A stretch of 29,963 nucleotides of DNA from Actinomycetota bacterium (lineage in GTDB: Bacteria > Actinomycetota > Acidimicrobiia > Acidimicrobiales > Ilumatobacteraceae), in assembly GCA_005800965.1 (NCBI GenBank), contig SYEA01000032.1, positions 1 through 29,963 of the forward strand, in the 5' to 3' direction. Shown here one piece after another: positions 5,911 through 14,901 of the stretch; position 1 is the stretch's first letter; every line of letters starts with the position of its first letter. A program made the translations under genes and the position numbers. The notes under the pieces were generated by a model. It was given only the letters and a program-made list of their open reading frames with translations. It searched no databases and was not told where the DNA came from.

Positions 5911-8185
5911 CGAGATCTTCGCTAGCGCCCTCGACGTCAATCTTCGGGATGAGTCGATCCAACCAACGTGGCAGCCACCAGTTGCGGTCGCCGAGCAACT
6001 CCATCGTGGCGGGCACCAGCACGAGGCGGACCACGGTGGCATCCAAAAACACCGCGACGGCAAGACCAAAGCCGAACATCTTGATGCTGCGCGTCGCATC
6101 CAGCACGAAGCTGCCGAACACCACCACCATGATTGCCGCTGCTGCGGTGATCACGCGAGCGGTCTTTGCCAACCCGTCGGCAACCGCCAGCTGATTGTCT
6201 CCGGTGCGGTCATATTCTTCTTTGACGCGCGACAACAAGAACACCTCGTAGTCCATCGACAAGCCAAAGACGATGGCAAACATCATGACCGGCAACCACG
6301 GGTCGATTGGCGCGCTGCCACCCAGCCCGATGAGCGAAGCACCCCAACCCCACTGAAATACCGCTACTACTGCGCCATATGCAGAGCCAATCGACAACAA
6401 ATTCATCAGCACCGCCTTGAGCGGCACCAACAACGAGCGAAACACCGCCATCAACAGCAAGAACGACAAAGCCAACACCACGCCGAAAAATATCGGTAGT
6501 CGATCGGCAAGATAACGAGAGAAGTCGACGTTGACCGCCACGCTCCCGGTCACCTTCACTCCCAATCCCGACTCGCCCACGGCGGTTGGTATGACTTCAT
6601 TGCGCAACCGCGCTACGAGGTCGGCGGCTTCCTTTGACTGGGGCGACCCGATCGGATACACCGTCCACAACACGGCAGTAGGTGCAGCCGAGTCGTTCGG
6701 TATGGCCGGGCTGGTACTCACTACACCTGGTGTTGTGGCTAAGACATCACTCAACTGCTGTGCTGCCGCCACTTGGGCAGGTGAATCAACGGCGGCGACC
6801 AAAGTGAGTGGCCCGTTGAAGCCAGCACCAAAGCCCGTGGCCAGCAGATCATAGGCGCGACGCGTCGTGGTATCGGTCGGGTAATTACCTTCATCGGCAA
6901 AGCCCAAGCGCAAGTCGAGCACCGGCACCGCCACTGCACCGAGCGCAACCACGCCAACAATCAACATCACCCACGGGCGACGCTGCACGGTGCGGCTCCA
7001 GCGATAGGGCATGGTTTCTGGCATCGGTTTGTGGCGGCGGGCAGGCAAAGGGCGACGCAAGAAGGGAACGAAGCTGCCAACGAGGAACACGAGCCCAGCG
7101 AAGGGTGCAGCCAACAGCAACAGGTTCTGTTTGAGCCCAACGCCAACGAGCGTCACCGCCACGAGACCTGCCGCAATGACACCGCGCCAACGAGTGACTT
7201 CGATTCGTTCACCGACAAAACCCAGCAAGGCCGGCAACAGCGTGACCGAGGCCATCATCGTGAACAGCACCGTGATGGAAGCGCCGATTGCCAAACCGTT
7301 CATGAAGCCGACGCCCATGATCAACATCCCGAGCAGTGAGATCACCACTGTGGTGCCGGCAAACAACACCGCACGGCCAGCGGTGTCGATTGCTTCGATG
7401 GTCGCTGCAGCACAGCCACGACCGCGCTGACGTGCCTCGCGGTATCGGGTCACGATAAAAAGCGCGTAGTCGATGCCGACACCGAGGCCGATCATTACGC
7501 CGAGCGTGGTGGCGAAGTCGGGCATGGTGAAAATGTTGGAAACCAACGTGGCAACGAGCACTCCGGCTGCAATACCTCCGAATGCGGTACCAATCGGCAA
7601 GCCCATGGCCAACACCGAACCAAATGCAAAGATCAGAATCACAATGGCAAATGCAAGGCCCAGCACCTCTGACGTCGGGGTTTCGAATGTGGCGAACACT
7701 TCGCCGCCGTACTCGATTTGCACCCCAGCAACCACCGGCTCAATCGCCTTCATCTCGGCAAAAACTTCTACGAATTCCTCAGCCGAGTCGAGTTCGGCAA
7801 CAAATGACACGTTGGCGAATGCGATGTCGCCACTCGGAGCAATCTGCCGACTGCCGGCGGCAGTGAATGGGCTCACCACCCCCATGTCGCTACGCGCATC
7901 GAGCTGGTCAAAGTAGTCGCCAAGAACCTCGCGCTGGGCCTGGCTGAATTGGCCGCTCGTTGATTGCACCACTACCGTGCCCGAGCGACCACTGGCCTGT
8001 GAGCCGAATCGTTCTTCAAGAAGACTGAACCCCTCGGCGCTCTCTACGTTGGGCAGGTTGAACTGAGTAGAAAATGCATTGCCGAAGGTGCCGACGAGGC
8101 CCGCTAGAACCGCAATAATGGCAATCCAGATGGCAACCACGACACGACGATGAAGATGCGCAAATGCGCCAAGAGTTTTCAACAT
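5879..8185 (-). CDS. MMPL/RND-family membrane transporter
   Basis: A 768-aa polytopic membrane protein of the MMPL branch of the RND superfamily. It has two similar halves, each an N-terminal helix, a large extracytoplasmic loop (roughly 38-172 in the first half) and a helix bundle. Both halves carry the family motif on a transmembrane helix: Gly-Val-Gly-Ile-Asp-Tyr (235-240) and Gly-Leu-Ser-Met-Asp-Tyr (near 640), whose Asp-Tyr pair is linked to proton-driven transport in MmpL proteins. Such proteins often export lipids or hydrophobic compounds; the substrate here is unknown. No regulator or lipid-synthesis gene lies beside it. ATG 8183-8185 is the start. The gene is convergent with leuA and divergent from the ferredoxin. 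Confidence 0.92.
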   Translation of the reverse strand: MLKTLGAFAHLHRRVVVAIWIAIIAVLAGLVGTFGNAFSTQFNLPNVESAEGFSLLEERFGSQASGRSGTVVVQSTSGQFSQAQREVLGDYFDQLDARSDMGVVSPFTAAGSRQIAPSGDIAFANVSFVAELDSAEEFVEVFAEMKAIEPVVAGVQIEYGGEVFATFETPTSEVLGLAFAIVILIFAFGSVLAMGLPIGTAFGGIAAGVLVATLVSNIFTMPDFATTLGVMIGLGVGIDYALFIVTRYREARQRGRGCAAATIEAIDTAGRAVLFAGTTVVISLLGMLIMGVGFMNGLAIGASITVLFTMMASVTLLPALLGFVGERIEVTRWRGVIAAGLVAVTLVGVGLKQNLLLLAAPFAGLVFLVGSFVPFLRRPLPARRHKPMPETMPYRWSRTVQRRPWVMLIVGVVALGAVAVPVLDLRLGFADEGNYPTDTTTRRAYDLLATGFGAGFNGPLTLVAAVDSPAQVAAAQQLSDVLATTPGVVSTSPAIPNDSAAPTAVLWTVYPIGSPQSKEAADLVARLRNEVIPTAVGESGLGVKVTGSVAVNVDFSRYLADRLPIFFGVVLALSFLLLMAVFRSLLVPLKAVLMNLLSIGSAYGAVVAVFQWGWGASLIGLGGSAPIDPWLPVMMFAIVFGLSMDYEVFLLSRVKEEYDRTGDNQLAVADGLAKTARVITAAAAIMVVVFGSFVLDATRSIKMFGFGLAVAVFLDATVVRLVLVPATMELLGDRNWWLPRWLDRLIPKIDVEGASEDLATDVAGVQTR

Positions 8186-8235
8186 GAGAGCAGCGTCAGG
8201 CTAGATGTTGTAGATGACTCAACTAGCGTCATCTC

Positions 8236-8241
8236 GGGAGG
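8236..8241 (+). promoter_or_regulatory. Shine-Dalgarno site deciding the ferredoxin start
   Basis: GGGAGG lies five bases before GTG 8247, supporting that start over the in-frame ATG at 8214, which would add 11 residues without resemblance to the family. ATG 8214 remains possible as a leaderless start, since a CTAGAT element lies seven bases upstream of it. Confidence 0.6.
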
Positions 8242-8246
8242 ATGTC

Positions 8247-8438
8247 GTGAAAGTCACAGTCAATATGGATCTCTGTGCGTCGACTGGGGCATGTGCTCAA
8301 GTTGCCCCCGAAGTATTTGAGATTCGCAACGATGGATACCTACACATTCGCAAAGATCAACCGGGGCCCGAGTTGTACGACATCGTGCAACAAGCTGCCG
8401 ATCTTTGCCCCACTGGTGCGATTGTGCTCGAAGACTGA
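8247..8438 (+). CDS. Small [3Fe-4S]-type ferredoxin
   Basis: A 63-aa ferredoxin of the type that serves actinobacterial cytochromes P450 and other oxygenases. The pattern is Cys10-Ala-Ser-Thr-Gly-Ala-Cys16 followed by Val-Ala-Pro-Glu-Val-Phe, with Cys-Pro-Thr-Gly-Ala-Ile at 54-59. Only three cluster cysteines are present; the usual middle position is not Cys, which fits a [3Fe-4S] cluster or a [4Fe-4S] cluster with a non-Cys ligand. The acidic surface (Asp, Glu) suits binding to a redox partner. No P450 or reductase gene lies in the window, so its partner is elsewhere. The stop is three bases before the pyrF start, so the two are probably co-translated, although no functional link is evident. 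Confidence 0.9.
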   Translation: MKVTVNMDLCASTGACAQVAPEVFEIRNDGYLHIRKDQPGPELYDIVQQAADLCPTGAIVLED

Positions 8439-8441
8439 CGC

Positions 8442-9296
8442 GTGGGGTTTTCACAGCGACTCCGCGAAGCATGGCGCACATCAGCGTCACTCGTATGTGT
8501 TGGGCTGGACCCCGACCCCGCACGATTTCCTACACCCTTGCATGGTCACGCCAACGCCATCGAAACGTTTTGTCGCGACATCGTCGATGCCACGGGCGAT
8601 GTGGTGTGTGCGTTCAAGCCACAGATTGCCTATTTTGCTGCCCACGGCGCGGAAGCTGCGCTGGAACGGGTCTGCGAACACATTCGCCGCGAGCATCCAC
8701 GAGTGGTGCTGATTCTGGATGCCAAACGCGGCGATATCGGCGACACGGCCGAAATGTATGCGCGCGAAGCCTTCGATCGCTACGGCGCCGACGCAGTCAC
8801 CGTCAACCCGTGGTTGGGAACCGACTCGTTGGAGCCGTTCTTTGCCCGCCGTGATCGCGGCACCATCGTGTTGTGTCGCACATCCAACTCGGGCTCGGGC
8901 GAACTGCAGTCGCTACGAACCACCGACACCTCTGAGCCGCTTTTTGAAACGATTGCTCGGCGGGCGGCGAATGAATGGTCTTTGCGCGCAGACGTGGGGC
9001 TCGTAGTTGGTGCAACTCAACCCGCTGAATTGCGCCGAGTGCGCGAAATAGTCGGTGACCTGCCGCTGCTCGTGCCTGGTGTGGGTGCCCAGGGCGGCGA
9101 CCCAGCGAGTGTTATTGCCAATGGTGCGACTGCCGACGGCACTGGGCTGATGGTGAATAGTTCACGGGCAATTATCTATGCCTCGGCGGGCGATGACTAC
9201 GCCACAGCCGCACGTGCTGCAGCGGTCACGCTGCGTGATTCGCTCAGTGACGCTCTGCGCGAAACGGCAAACGGCCGTGTCAGCCGCCGACCGTAA
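8442..9296 (+). CDS. pyrF: Orotidine 5'-phosphate decarboxylase (type 2)
   Basis: PyrF decarboxylates OMP to UMP, the last step of de novo pyrimidine synthesis. At 284 aa it belongs to the longer type 2 group common in Actinobacteria. The catalytic Leu-Asp-Ala-Lys-Arg-Gly-Asp-Ile-Gly motif is at 92-100 (Asp93, Lys95, Asp98). Near the N-terminus Cys-Val-Gly-Leu-Asp-Pro-Asp-Pro binds the substrate, and Val-Pro-Gly-Val-Gly-Ala-Gln-Gly-Gly-Asp forms the phosphate-binding loop in the C-terminal part. The GTG start at 8442 comes three bases after the ferredoxin stop, suggesting coupling. The 3' end overlaps the convergent serA by 17 bases. No other pyr genes are near. Confidence 0.95.
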   Translation: MGFSQRLREAWRTSASLVCVGLDPDPARFPTPLHGHANAIETFCRDIVDATGDVVCAFKPQIAYFAAHGAEAALERVCEHIRREHPRVVLILDAKRGDIGDTAEMYAREAFDRYGADAVTVNPWLGTDSLEPFFARRDRGTIVLCRTSNSGSGELQSLRTTDTSEPLFETIARRAANEWSLRADVGLVVGATQPAELRRVREIVGDLPLLVPGVGAQGGDPASVIANGATADGTGLMVNSSRAIIYASAGDDYATAARAAAVTLRDSLSDALRETANGRVSRRP

Positions 9297-10851
9297 GTAC
9301 TTCGACGATGCCTGGCACCTGACGCAACTGGCTCACTACTTCGGCTGGTGTTGGTGTCGCAGTTGCAATCACCATCAGCGCACTACCGACTTGTGGTGTC
9401 TTACCCACGTCCATGTTGTCGATGTTGACCCCTGCATCACCCAACACCGTGCCCACTCGACCGATAACCCCCGGCCGGTCATCGTTGCGCACGATCAACA
9501 TAAACCGTGCTGGCGGCACGTCGCTCAGGTGGTCGTCGATGAGCACGAGGCGTGCCTCGCGGCGCCGCCCCGCCAACGTGCCGGAAATGTTGTGCTCACC
9601 TGAACGCAGCGTGATGAGATTGACATAATCCTGGTGGGCAACATCGTCGTGACGCTGTTCTCGCACGACAACTTTTCGTTGCTCGGCAACTGTCGGTGCA
9701 TTTACGTAGGTGATTGGCTCACCGGTGAGACGTCCGAGAAACCCCTTGAGTGCCGCCAATGTAATGATGCGCGTGTCATAGGCGCCGATCTCACCGCTGG
9801 CTTCAATCTCGAGCTCGCCAGCACGCGCGCCAACCACATCGGCGAATAGTGCACCGAGTCGTTCGGCCAAAGGAATGAAGGGCTTCAAGGTTTCGTTGGC
9901 TTCGGCGGCATCCACGTTGACTGCAAATGGCACGAAGTCACCAGCCAAGGCCAGCTGCACCATGTCGGCGATGACTTCTCCGGCTTTGTCTTGTGCTTCA
10001 CGCGTGCTGGCACCCAGGTGCGGTGTGACCACCACATTCGGCAACGAAAACAGTGGCGAATCGGTGACGGGTTCACGTTCAAAGACATCCAACGCAGCAC
10101 CAGCGATGAGCCCATCACGCAACGCTTCGAAGAGGTCATGTTCTGCCACGATGCCGCCTCGCGCCACGTTGACCACTCGCAAGGATGGCTTTGCCTTCAC
10201 GAGCAAATCGCGATTGATGAGCCCAAGTGTTTCTTTGTTCTTCGGGAGGTGCACCGTAAGAAAGTCGCTCGTGGCCACGAGCTGATCGAGCGGCAACATG
10301 TCGACATTCATCTGGCGGCCACGCTCGACTGAAATGTACGGATCAAACGCCACGATTTTCATACCCAGCCCAAGGGCGCGATGAGCCACCAACTTGCCGA
10401 TGCGACCCAAGCCAACGACGCCGAGTGTTTTGCCCGCGAGTTCGACACCTTCCCACTTGGAGCGCTCCCACCGACCGCTCACGAGTGCGGCGTGGGCCTG
10501 CGGCACGTTACGAGCCATTGACATCAACAACGCAATCGTGTGCTCGGCAGCAGAAACGATGTTCGATTCGGGTGCATTGGTCACCATCACACCGGCTTTT
10601 GTCGCAGCATCTACATCAACGTTGTCCAAACCGACGCCAGCGCGACCCACAACGAGCAGACCACTCACAGCGCTGAGCACCGCGGCGTCAACGTTGGTGG
10701 CGCTACGCACGATGAGTGCCTGAGCACCTTGCAGTGCAGCAATGAGCGCCTCGCCATTCAACCCGAGCCGCACATCAACCACATGGCCAGCAGCACGCAG
10801 GCGGTCAAGACCCGCATCGGCAATTTCTTCGGTGACAAGGACTCGAGCCAT
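9280..10851 (-). CDS. serA: D-3-phosphoglycerate dehydrogenase
   Basis: SerA oxidises 3-phosphoglycerate with NAD+, the first step of serine synthesis. From ATG 10851 it has 523 aa, the length of the long actinobacterial form: split substrate-binding domain, NAD domain with Gly-Leu-Gly-Arg-Ile-Gly (147-152), the catalytic Pro-His-Leu-Gly-Ala-Ser-Thr segment, an extra allosteric domain (about 310-445), and a C-terminal ACT domain with Asn-Asp-Asp-Arg-Pro-Gly-Val-Ile-Gly for serine feedback. Start choice is open: a GGAGG lies too close to ATG 10851 to help it, while ATG 10881, ten codons upstream in frame, has a well-placed GGGGGAG. The homology boundary favours 10851. It is convergent with pyrF. 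Confidence 0.95.
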   Translation of the reverse strand: MARVLVTEEIADAGLDRLRAAGHVVDVRLGLNGEALIAALQGAQALIVRSATNVDAAVLSAVSGLLVVGRAGVGLDNVDVDAATKAGVMVTNAPESNIVSAAEHTIALLMSMARNVPQAHAALVSGRWERSKWEGVELAGKTLGVVGLGRIGKLVAHRALGLGMKIVAFDPYISVERGRQMNVDMLPLDQLVATSDFLTVHLPKNKETLGLINRDLLVKAKPSLRVVNVARGGIVAEHDLFEALRDGLIAGAALDVFEREPVTDSPLFSLPNVVVTPHLGASTREAQDKAGEVIADMVQLALAGDFVPFAVNVDAAEANETLKPFIPLAERLGALFADVVGARAGELEIEASGEIGAYDTRIITLAALKGFLGRLTGEPITYVNAPTVAEQRKVVVREQRHDDVAHQDYVNLITLRSGEHNISGTLAGRRREARLVLIDDHLSDVPPARFMLIVRNDDRPGVIGRVGTVLGDAGVNIDNMDVGKTPQVGSALMVIATATPTPAEVVSQLRQVPGIVEVLTVGG

Positions 10852-11015
10852 ACCTCCATCGTGGCGGGTCACGGGCATCATCGCCAACTCCCCCGCCACA
10901 AGACTGCAGGAATCCCTGCTGCGCATGTGCCCATTTCGGGCTCGTTGCACCGTTATCGTGAGGGAATTCAGTTTTGACGACCAGCAAAATGTCGTTGGTT
11001 TTATTTTTCGTTAGC

Positions 11016-11021
11016 AAAGGA
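11016..11021 (+). promoter_or_regulatory. Shine-Dalgarno site deciding the SCP2-like start
   Basis: AAAGGA lies six bases before GTG 11028. This favours 11028 over the in-frame TTG at 10974, and the resulting N-terminus (Met-Ala-His-Leu-Phe-Leu-Ser-Pro-Glu-Trp) looks like that of related proteins. Confidence 0.6.
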
Positions 11022-11027
11022 TCCGGC

Positions 11028-11435
11028 GTGGCACATCTCTTTCTTTCACCCGAGTGGATGGTCGCTGCACGAGCCATTCGCGAAAAGTACCGAGACCAAG
11101 CCCCGAAGGTTGCTGTCGTCGTTCGTTTCAATCTTGTTGCCACCAACGTGCCGTTCGGCAATGGCATCGTCAACAGCCACATGGACACCTCCAGCGGCGA
11201 AGTGGTTATGGACCTCGGACATCTCGACAGCGTTGATGCAACACTCACCACCGACTATGTGACCGCTCGCTCGATTTTCGTCGAACAAGACCCACAAAAG
11301 GCAATGGAGGCGTTTCTCATGGGCAAAGTCAAAGTCGAAGGTGACGTTTTGAAACTGATGGCAATGCAAACTGCGCTGCCCCAAACTGAGCTGGGCGTAG
11401 TTGTCGCCGAAGAAATTCGTTCGATAACCGAATAG
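11028..11435 (+). CDS. SCP2 sterol-binding-domain protein
   Basis: A 135-aa stand-alone SCP2-type protein. The family fold has a hydrophobic tunnel that binds lipids or acyl-CoA. The characteristic end is visible: Ala-Met-Glu-Ala-Phe-Leu-Met-Gly-Lys-Val-Lys-Val-Glu-Gly-Asp (92-106), close to the family pattern of a Gly-Lys-(hydrophobic)-Lys-Val-Glu-Gly-Asp loop. The N-terminus Leu-Ser-Pro-Glu-Trp-(x)6-Ile-Arg (6-18) is typical of actinobacterial single-domain members. There is no signal peptide or membrane segment, so it is probably cytoplasmic. The ligand and pathway are unknown. It stands alone between divergent serA and the convergent MFS gene, seven bases from the latter. The 176-base stretch upstream shows no clear promoter. 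Confidence 0.85.
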   Translation: MAHLFLSPEWMVAARAIREKYRDQAPKVAVVVRFNLVATNVPFGNGIVNSHMDTSSGEVVMDLGHLDSVDATLTTDYVTARSIFVEQDPQKAMEAFLMGKVKVEGDVLKLMAMQTALPQTELGVVVAEEIRSITE

Positions 11436-11442
11436 TCGCTAG

Positions 11443-12900
11443 CTAGACCGCTGCGGTTGGTGCCGCCGATGTGGTGGTGCGACGAGTGGATCGCACCTCG
11501 GTCGCCAACAATCCCGCCACGACGCACAACGCTGCACCCACAACGAGAGCATTGGAGTAGCTCGCCAAAACACCTTGATCACTCGTGGCTTCGTGCACCG
11601 AAATCATCACCGTTGCACCAAGTAACGCACCCATCTGGGTGACCAACTGCTGCATCGCGCTGGCAATACCCAGCTGCTCGTCGTCGACTGCGTTGGCCAA
11701 CAAGGCAGAAAGTGCGGGTGACGCCACACCCAAACCCAAACCCGAAAGCCCCAGCCCAAAAGCAATGAGCCACAATGGCGTGGCTTCACGCACGGTGGAC
11801 AACACGATCATCGAAACGAAGACCGTCATGGCTCCGAATACTCCCGCAAACCGCTCACCAGTGCGCATCGTGACACGTGCCCCAAGCGGAGCAACAATGG
11901 AAAAAGTCAGAGGTCGAGCAATGATGAGCCAACCCACCGTGGCCAGCGACAACCCGACACCATCTTTGAGCATTTGCGGGATGATCATGAAGCCACCCAT
12001 GTAAGCAAAATTGGCGAGCGCCTGACTAAGCACTGGAAACGCAATATTGCGCGTGCGAAACCAATGCGGTGGCACCATCGGTGCAGCCACTCGACGCTCC
12101 ACGCGCACGAAGATGTACAACAAAAGCACACCCAGTGCGAGCGCACCAACGATGAGTGGCGAAGTCCACCCCCAGGTGCTACCGCGATTGATACCGAGCA
12201 ACAACAACGCCGCCCCACCACCAAGTGTCACGGCTCCGGCTGCATCGAATCGCGCACCGGGTTGGCGCTCAGTATCGCGCAACAGCCACCACGACACGAC
12301 AGCACCAAGGATGCACAAAGGCGCCTGCACCAAAAAGATGATGCGCCAGCCAACTAAATCAACGAGTGGAACCCCTGCCACCACGCCGATGACCGGTGCA
12401 CCGGCCGTGACAAAACTCCACGTGCCGAGCGGGCGGACACGTTCATGGGGTTCATACATACGATTCGTGAACGCCATCGCCGACGGCCCCGTCGCCGAGC
12501 CGCACGCCGCCGAAAGGGTGCGCAACAAGATCAACATCGGTGCACTTGGCGCCAAGGCAGTGAAACCAGCAAAAATTCCGGCACCGAGCAAGCCACCAAC
12601 GAACACTCGCTTGTGCCCAATCAGATCGCCGAGCTTGCCGAAGGCCGGGCCAATCACCGCAAAGGCCAACATCGGTGCTGTGATCGACCATGACACCACG
12701 CTGACAGTCGACTTCAAGTCGGCAGCCACCGTATCCAACACCACCACCAGCAAAGTGATGGTGAAACTCACGGTGAATACACCGCTCAAAAGCACTGTCA
12801 TCGTCGCCTTGCGCCGTGAGATACCGATGCGCTCCACCAACGCAGAGCGCACCCGTTCGCGCAGTGGCGCTAGCGCAACCTCGTCGACACCCGCAGTCAT
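11443..12900 (-). CDS. MFS drug/proton antiporter, 14-helix DHA2 (EmrB/QacA) type
   Basis: A 485-aa major facilitator protein with about 14 predicted membrane helices, matching the DHA2 drug:H+ antiporter group. Family motif A, Gly-Lys-Leu-Gly-Asp-Leu-Ile-Gly-His-Lys-Arg, lies between helices 2 and 3, and a motif C-like Gly-Ala-Pro-Val-Ile-Gly-Val-Val-Ala-Gly in helix 5 marks it as an exporter. The substrate cannot be inferred. ATG 12900 is preferred; an in-frame TTG at 12924 directly after the pseudokinase stop is possible but lacks a ribosome site. It lies 25 bases downstream of the PASTA pseudokinase on the same strand, so the two are probably co-transcribed. Confidence 0.92.
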   Translation of the reverse strand: MTAGVDEVALAPLRERVRSALVERIGISRRKATMTVLLSGVFTVSFTITLLVVVLDTVAADLKSTVSVVSWSITAPMLAFAVIGPAFGKLGDLIGHKRVFVGGLLGAGIFAGFTALAPSAPMLILLRTLSAACGSATGPSAMAFTNRMYEPHERVRPLGTWSFVTAGAPVIGVVAGVPLVDLVGWRIIFLVQAPLCILGAVVSWWLLRDTERQPGARFDAAGAVTLGGGAALLLLGINRGSTWGWTSPLIVGALALGVLLLYIFVRVERRVAAPMVPPHWFRTRNIAFPVLSQALANFAYMGGFMIIPQMLKDGVGLSLATVGWLIIARPLTFSIVAPLGARVTMRTGERFAGVFGAMTVFVSMIVLSTVREATPLWLIAFGLGLSGLGLGVASPALSALLANAVDDEQLGIASAMQQLVTQMGALLGATVMISVHEATSDQGVLASYSNALVVGAALCVVAGLLATEVRSTRRTTTSAAPTAAV

Positions 12901-12925
12901 CGTTGCACCATCAGGGCAAACCAAT

Positions 12926-14812
12926 TCATGGGAAGACCAGATTCACGGCGCTGCCCTTGACCACGACACTGCCGGCTGTCAAAGTCACACCGTCTTGATT
13001 CACTGAGCGAACACGACTCGACGTGCGACCGCTCGTCGTGCCGAGCACCAGGCCGGCTTCAGTGAGTTGCTTTTGGGCGTCAGCAAGGCTGAGCCCGACG
13101 AGCCGTGGAAGCTCGACCGTCTCGGGCCCTTTGGAAACCGAGAACGCCACCACGTCGCCGCGGGACAACTGCGTTGCTGATTGGGGTTCTTGCGCAGCCA
13201 CGAGACCTACCGCAATATCACTGCTGAAGACATCGTCATTGCGTTGGGCAACTAGTTGCACTGCTGCAAGTTCAGCAAGCGCATCTACCTCGCTGCGGCC
13301 AATCAAGTTGGGCACTGCCCGCAATACTGGGCCACCAGAAATTGCAATCGCCACTTGAGTGCCCTTCAAAACCTCGCTGCCGGCCAGCAGGTTTGGTTGT
13401 TCTGTCACAATCCACGACACCACGCTCCCAGCAGGCACGCTGTCGTCGTCGCGAATGGTTTCCACCACCACCAACCCCTGTGCTTCGAGCGCTGCCACTG
13501 CGTCTGCTTGCGACAACCCCGTTACATCGGGCACCACTGCCAGCGTCGGGCCCTCAGAAATCACCAGAATGAAGTCGTCACCTTCACGCAACATCGTGCC
13601 GGCGACTGGAGAAGTGCGAATGACTCCCCCGAGGGCGACTTCATCAGATCGTTCAGCACTAATGACGATGTTCCAGCCCAGTGGCGAAACCGTGTTGCGG
13701 GCTTCGCCCTCGGCAAGACCGACCAACTCCGGTACTTCGAACGAGTCAACGGCCAACACTTGCCACACCGCAAGAGCCGAAACTGTCAGTGCCACCGCAC
13801 CAGCCACCGACCACAACCAGCGATAGCGCTTGCGCTCTCTTGGCGGCACGACGATCGAGACATCTGCCGGCTTTGAAACTGGCACCTCAACGACGGGATC
13901 GCTCTGTCGTTGAGGCGGCTCGGCAACCGCGATCGGAAGTTGTCGGGTGATGGTGTCGCGAAAAGCCTCGGTGGCAAGTGCCTCGATCGGCTCGGGTGGC
14001 AAGAACTTCACCGCCAGTTGCGCCAGTGACTGACCAAGTTTCAAAGCTGACGAACGATCGTGCGGTTCGGGTCGACCGGCTTCCTCAATCGGCACGGCGA
14101 TCGGCCCGATGTCAGCCGAGACCGGCAACAACTTGCCTGCGCGATTGGCCAGGGTGACTGCCAACGAATCCGCAGCAAACGGCACTTCACCCGTGATGGT
14201 TTCCAGCAAGGTGAGTGAGAGCGCATAGATGTCACTAGCGGGTGTCGCCAGTGGCTCGATGCTGAGCTCTGGTGCTGCATACCGTGCTTGTTCGATGCTC
14301 ATGGTGTCGCCGCTGATACCACGCTTCACACCGATTCCCGCCAAGCGGGCCCGTGAATTACTCGAAACAAACACGTGCGCAGGCCGCACGTCGCCGTGGG
14401 CAATACCCAATTGATGCAGGTGGTGCAGAGCGCGACAGAGATCAAGACCCATCACCAGCGTCTGGGCTGGGCTGAGCCGCCGCCCACGATCCAACAACTC
14501 TCGCAAAGAAACATCGGCGATTCGTTCAGTCACCACGAATACGAACTGCTCTCCGCCCAGCATGGTTTCACCCCAGTCCAGGGGGGCAACCAGCACGGGG
14601 TGCGAGATGCCAGCAACCGAAAGCAGGTGACGCTGAAACTCGTCGACTGCGACCAGCGAGTCGACGGTGAGCAAGCGCAGAACGACAGGGGCACCGCCCT
14701 GCGTGTCGATGGCGGCAAAGACACTGGTGGAATCCGCACCGCCTGGCAAGAGGCCTTCCAGGCGGTAGCGGGCAGCAACCAAGGCCCCGGTGAGCTCGTC
14801 GCGTTCACTCAT
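12926..14812 (-). CDS. PASTA-domain Ser/Thr pseudokinase
   Basis: A 628-aa membrane protein built like PknB: kinase-like domain (15-215), linker, one transmembrane helix (about 331-353), then four extracellular PASTA repeats, each starting near a Val/Leu-Pro-(x)-Leu/Val-(x)-Gly-Leu pattern and ending Ile/Val-Ser-(x)-Gly-Pro. Key catalytic residues are changed: the beta-3 Lys is Arg46, His-Arg-Asp is His139-Gly140-Asp141, the loop Lys and Asn are Arg143 and His146, and Asp-Phe-Gly is Gly159-Ile160-Gly161. The Ala-Pro-Glu motif and the following Asp (Asp194) remain. It is therefore probably catalytically dead and acts as a cell-wall fragment sensor or scaffold (inference). ATG 14812 is chosen because kinase homology starts just after it; the frame is open upstream to 14953 but with unlike residues. 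Confidence 0.88.
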   Translation of the reverse strand: MSERDELTGALVAARYRLEGLLPGGADSTSVFAAIDTQGGAPVVLRLLTVDSLVAVDEFQRHLLSVAGISHPVLVAPLDWGETMLGGEQFVFVVTERIADVSLRELLDRGRRLSPAQTLVMGLDLCRALHHLHQLGIAHGDVRPAHVFVSSNSRARLAGIGVKRGISGDTMSIEQARYAAPELSIEPLATPASDIYALSLTLLETITGEVPFAADSLAVTLANRAGKLLPVSADIGPIAVPIEEAGRPEPHDRSSALKLGQSLAQLAVKFLPPEPIEALATEAFRDTITRQLPIAVAEPPQRQSDPVVEVPVSKPADVSIVVPPRERKRYRWLWSVAGAVALTVSALAVWQVLAVDSFEVPELVGLAEGEARNTVSPLGWNIVISAERSDEVALGGVIRTSPVAGTMLREGDDFILVISEGPTLAVVPDVTGLSQADAVAALEAQGLVVVETIRDDDSVPAGSVVSWIVTEQPNLLAGSEVLKGTQVAIAISGGPVLRAVPNLIGRSEVDALAELAAVQLVAQRNDDVFSSDIAVGLVAAQEPQSATQLSRGDVVAFSVSKGPETVELPRLVGLSLADAQKQLTEAGLVLGTTSGRTSSRVRSVNQDGVTLTAGSVVVKGSAVNLVFP

Positions 14813-14901
14813 TGACCGACCCAAACTACCTGTGTTACCTGCCACCCACGGGCAGGGCGAGCGTGCTGCAGATGAAGGCCCGCAACGGCGAGAATGGACA
14901 C

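Noticed and set aside
5921..6499. Long open frame on the plus strand (part of 5675-6499)
   Set aside because: It is antisense to the MMPL gene and in another frame of leuA; its residues (many His, Arg, Gln runs) are typical of a shadow of high-GC coding DNA, with no motif or ribosome site.
12047..13006. 319-codon plus-strand frame antisense to the MFS gene
   Set aside because: It has Thr/Pro/Ser-rich shadow composition and crosses the MFS-pseudokinase junction.
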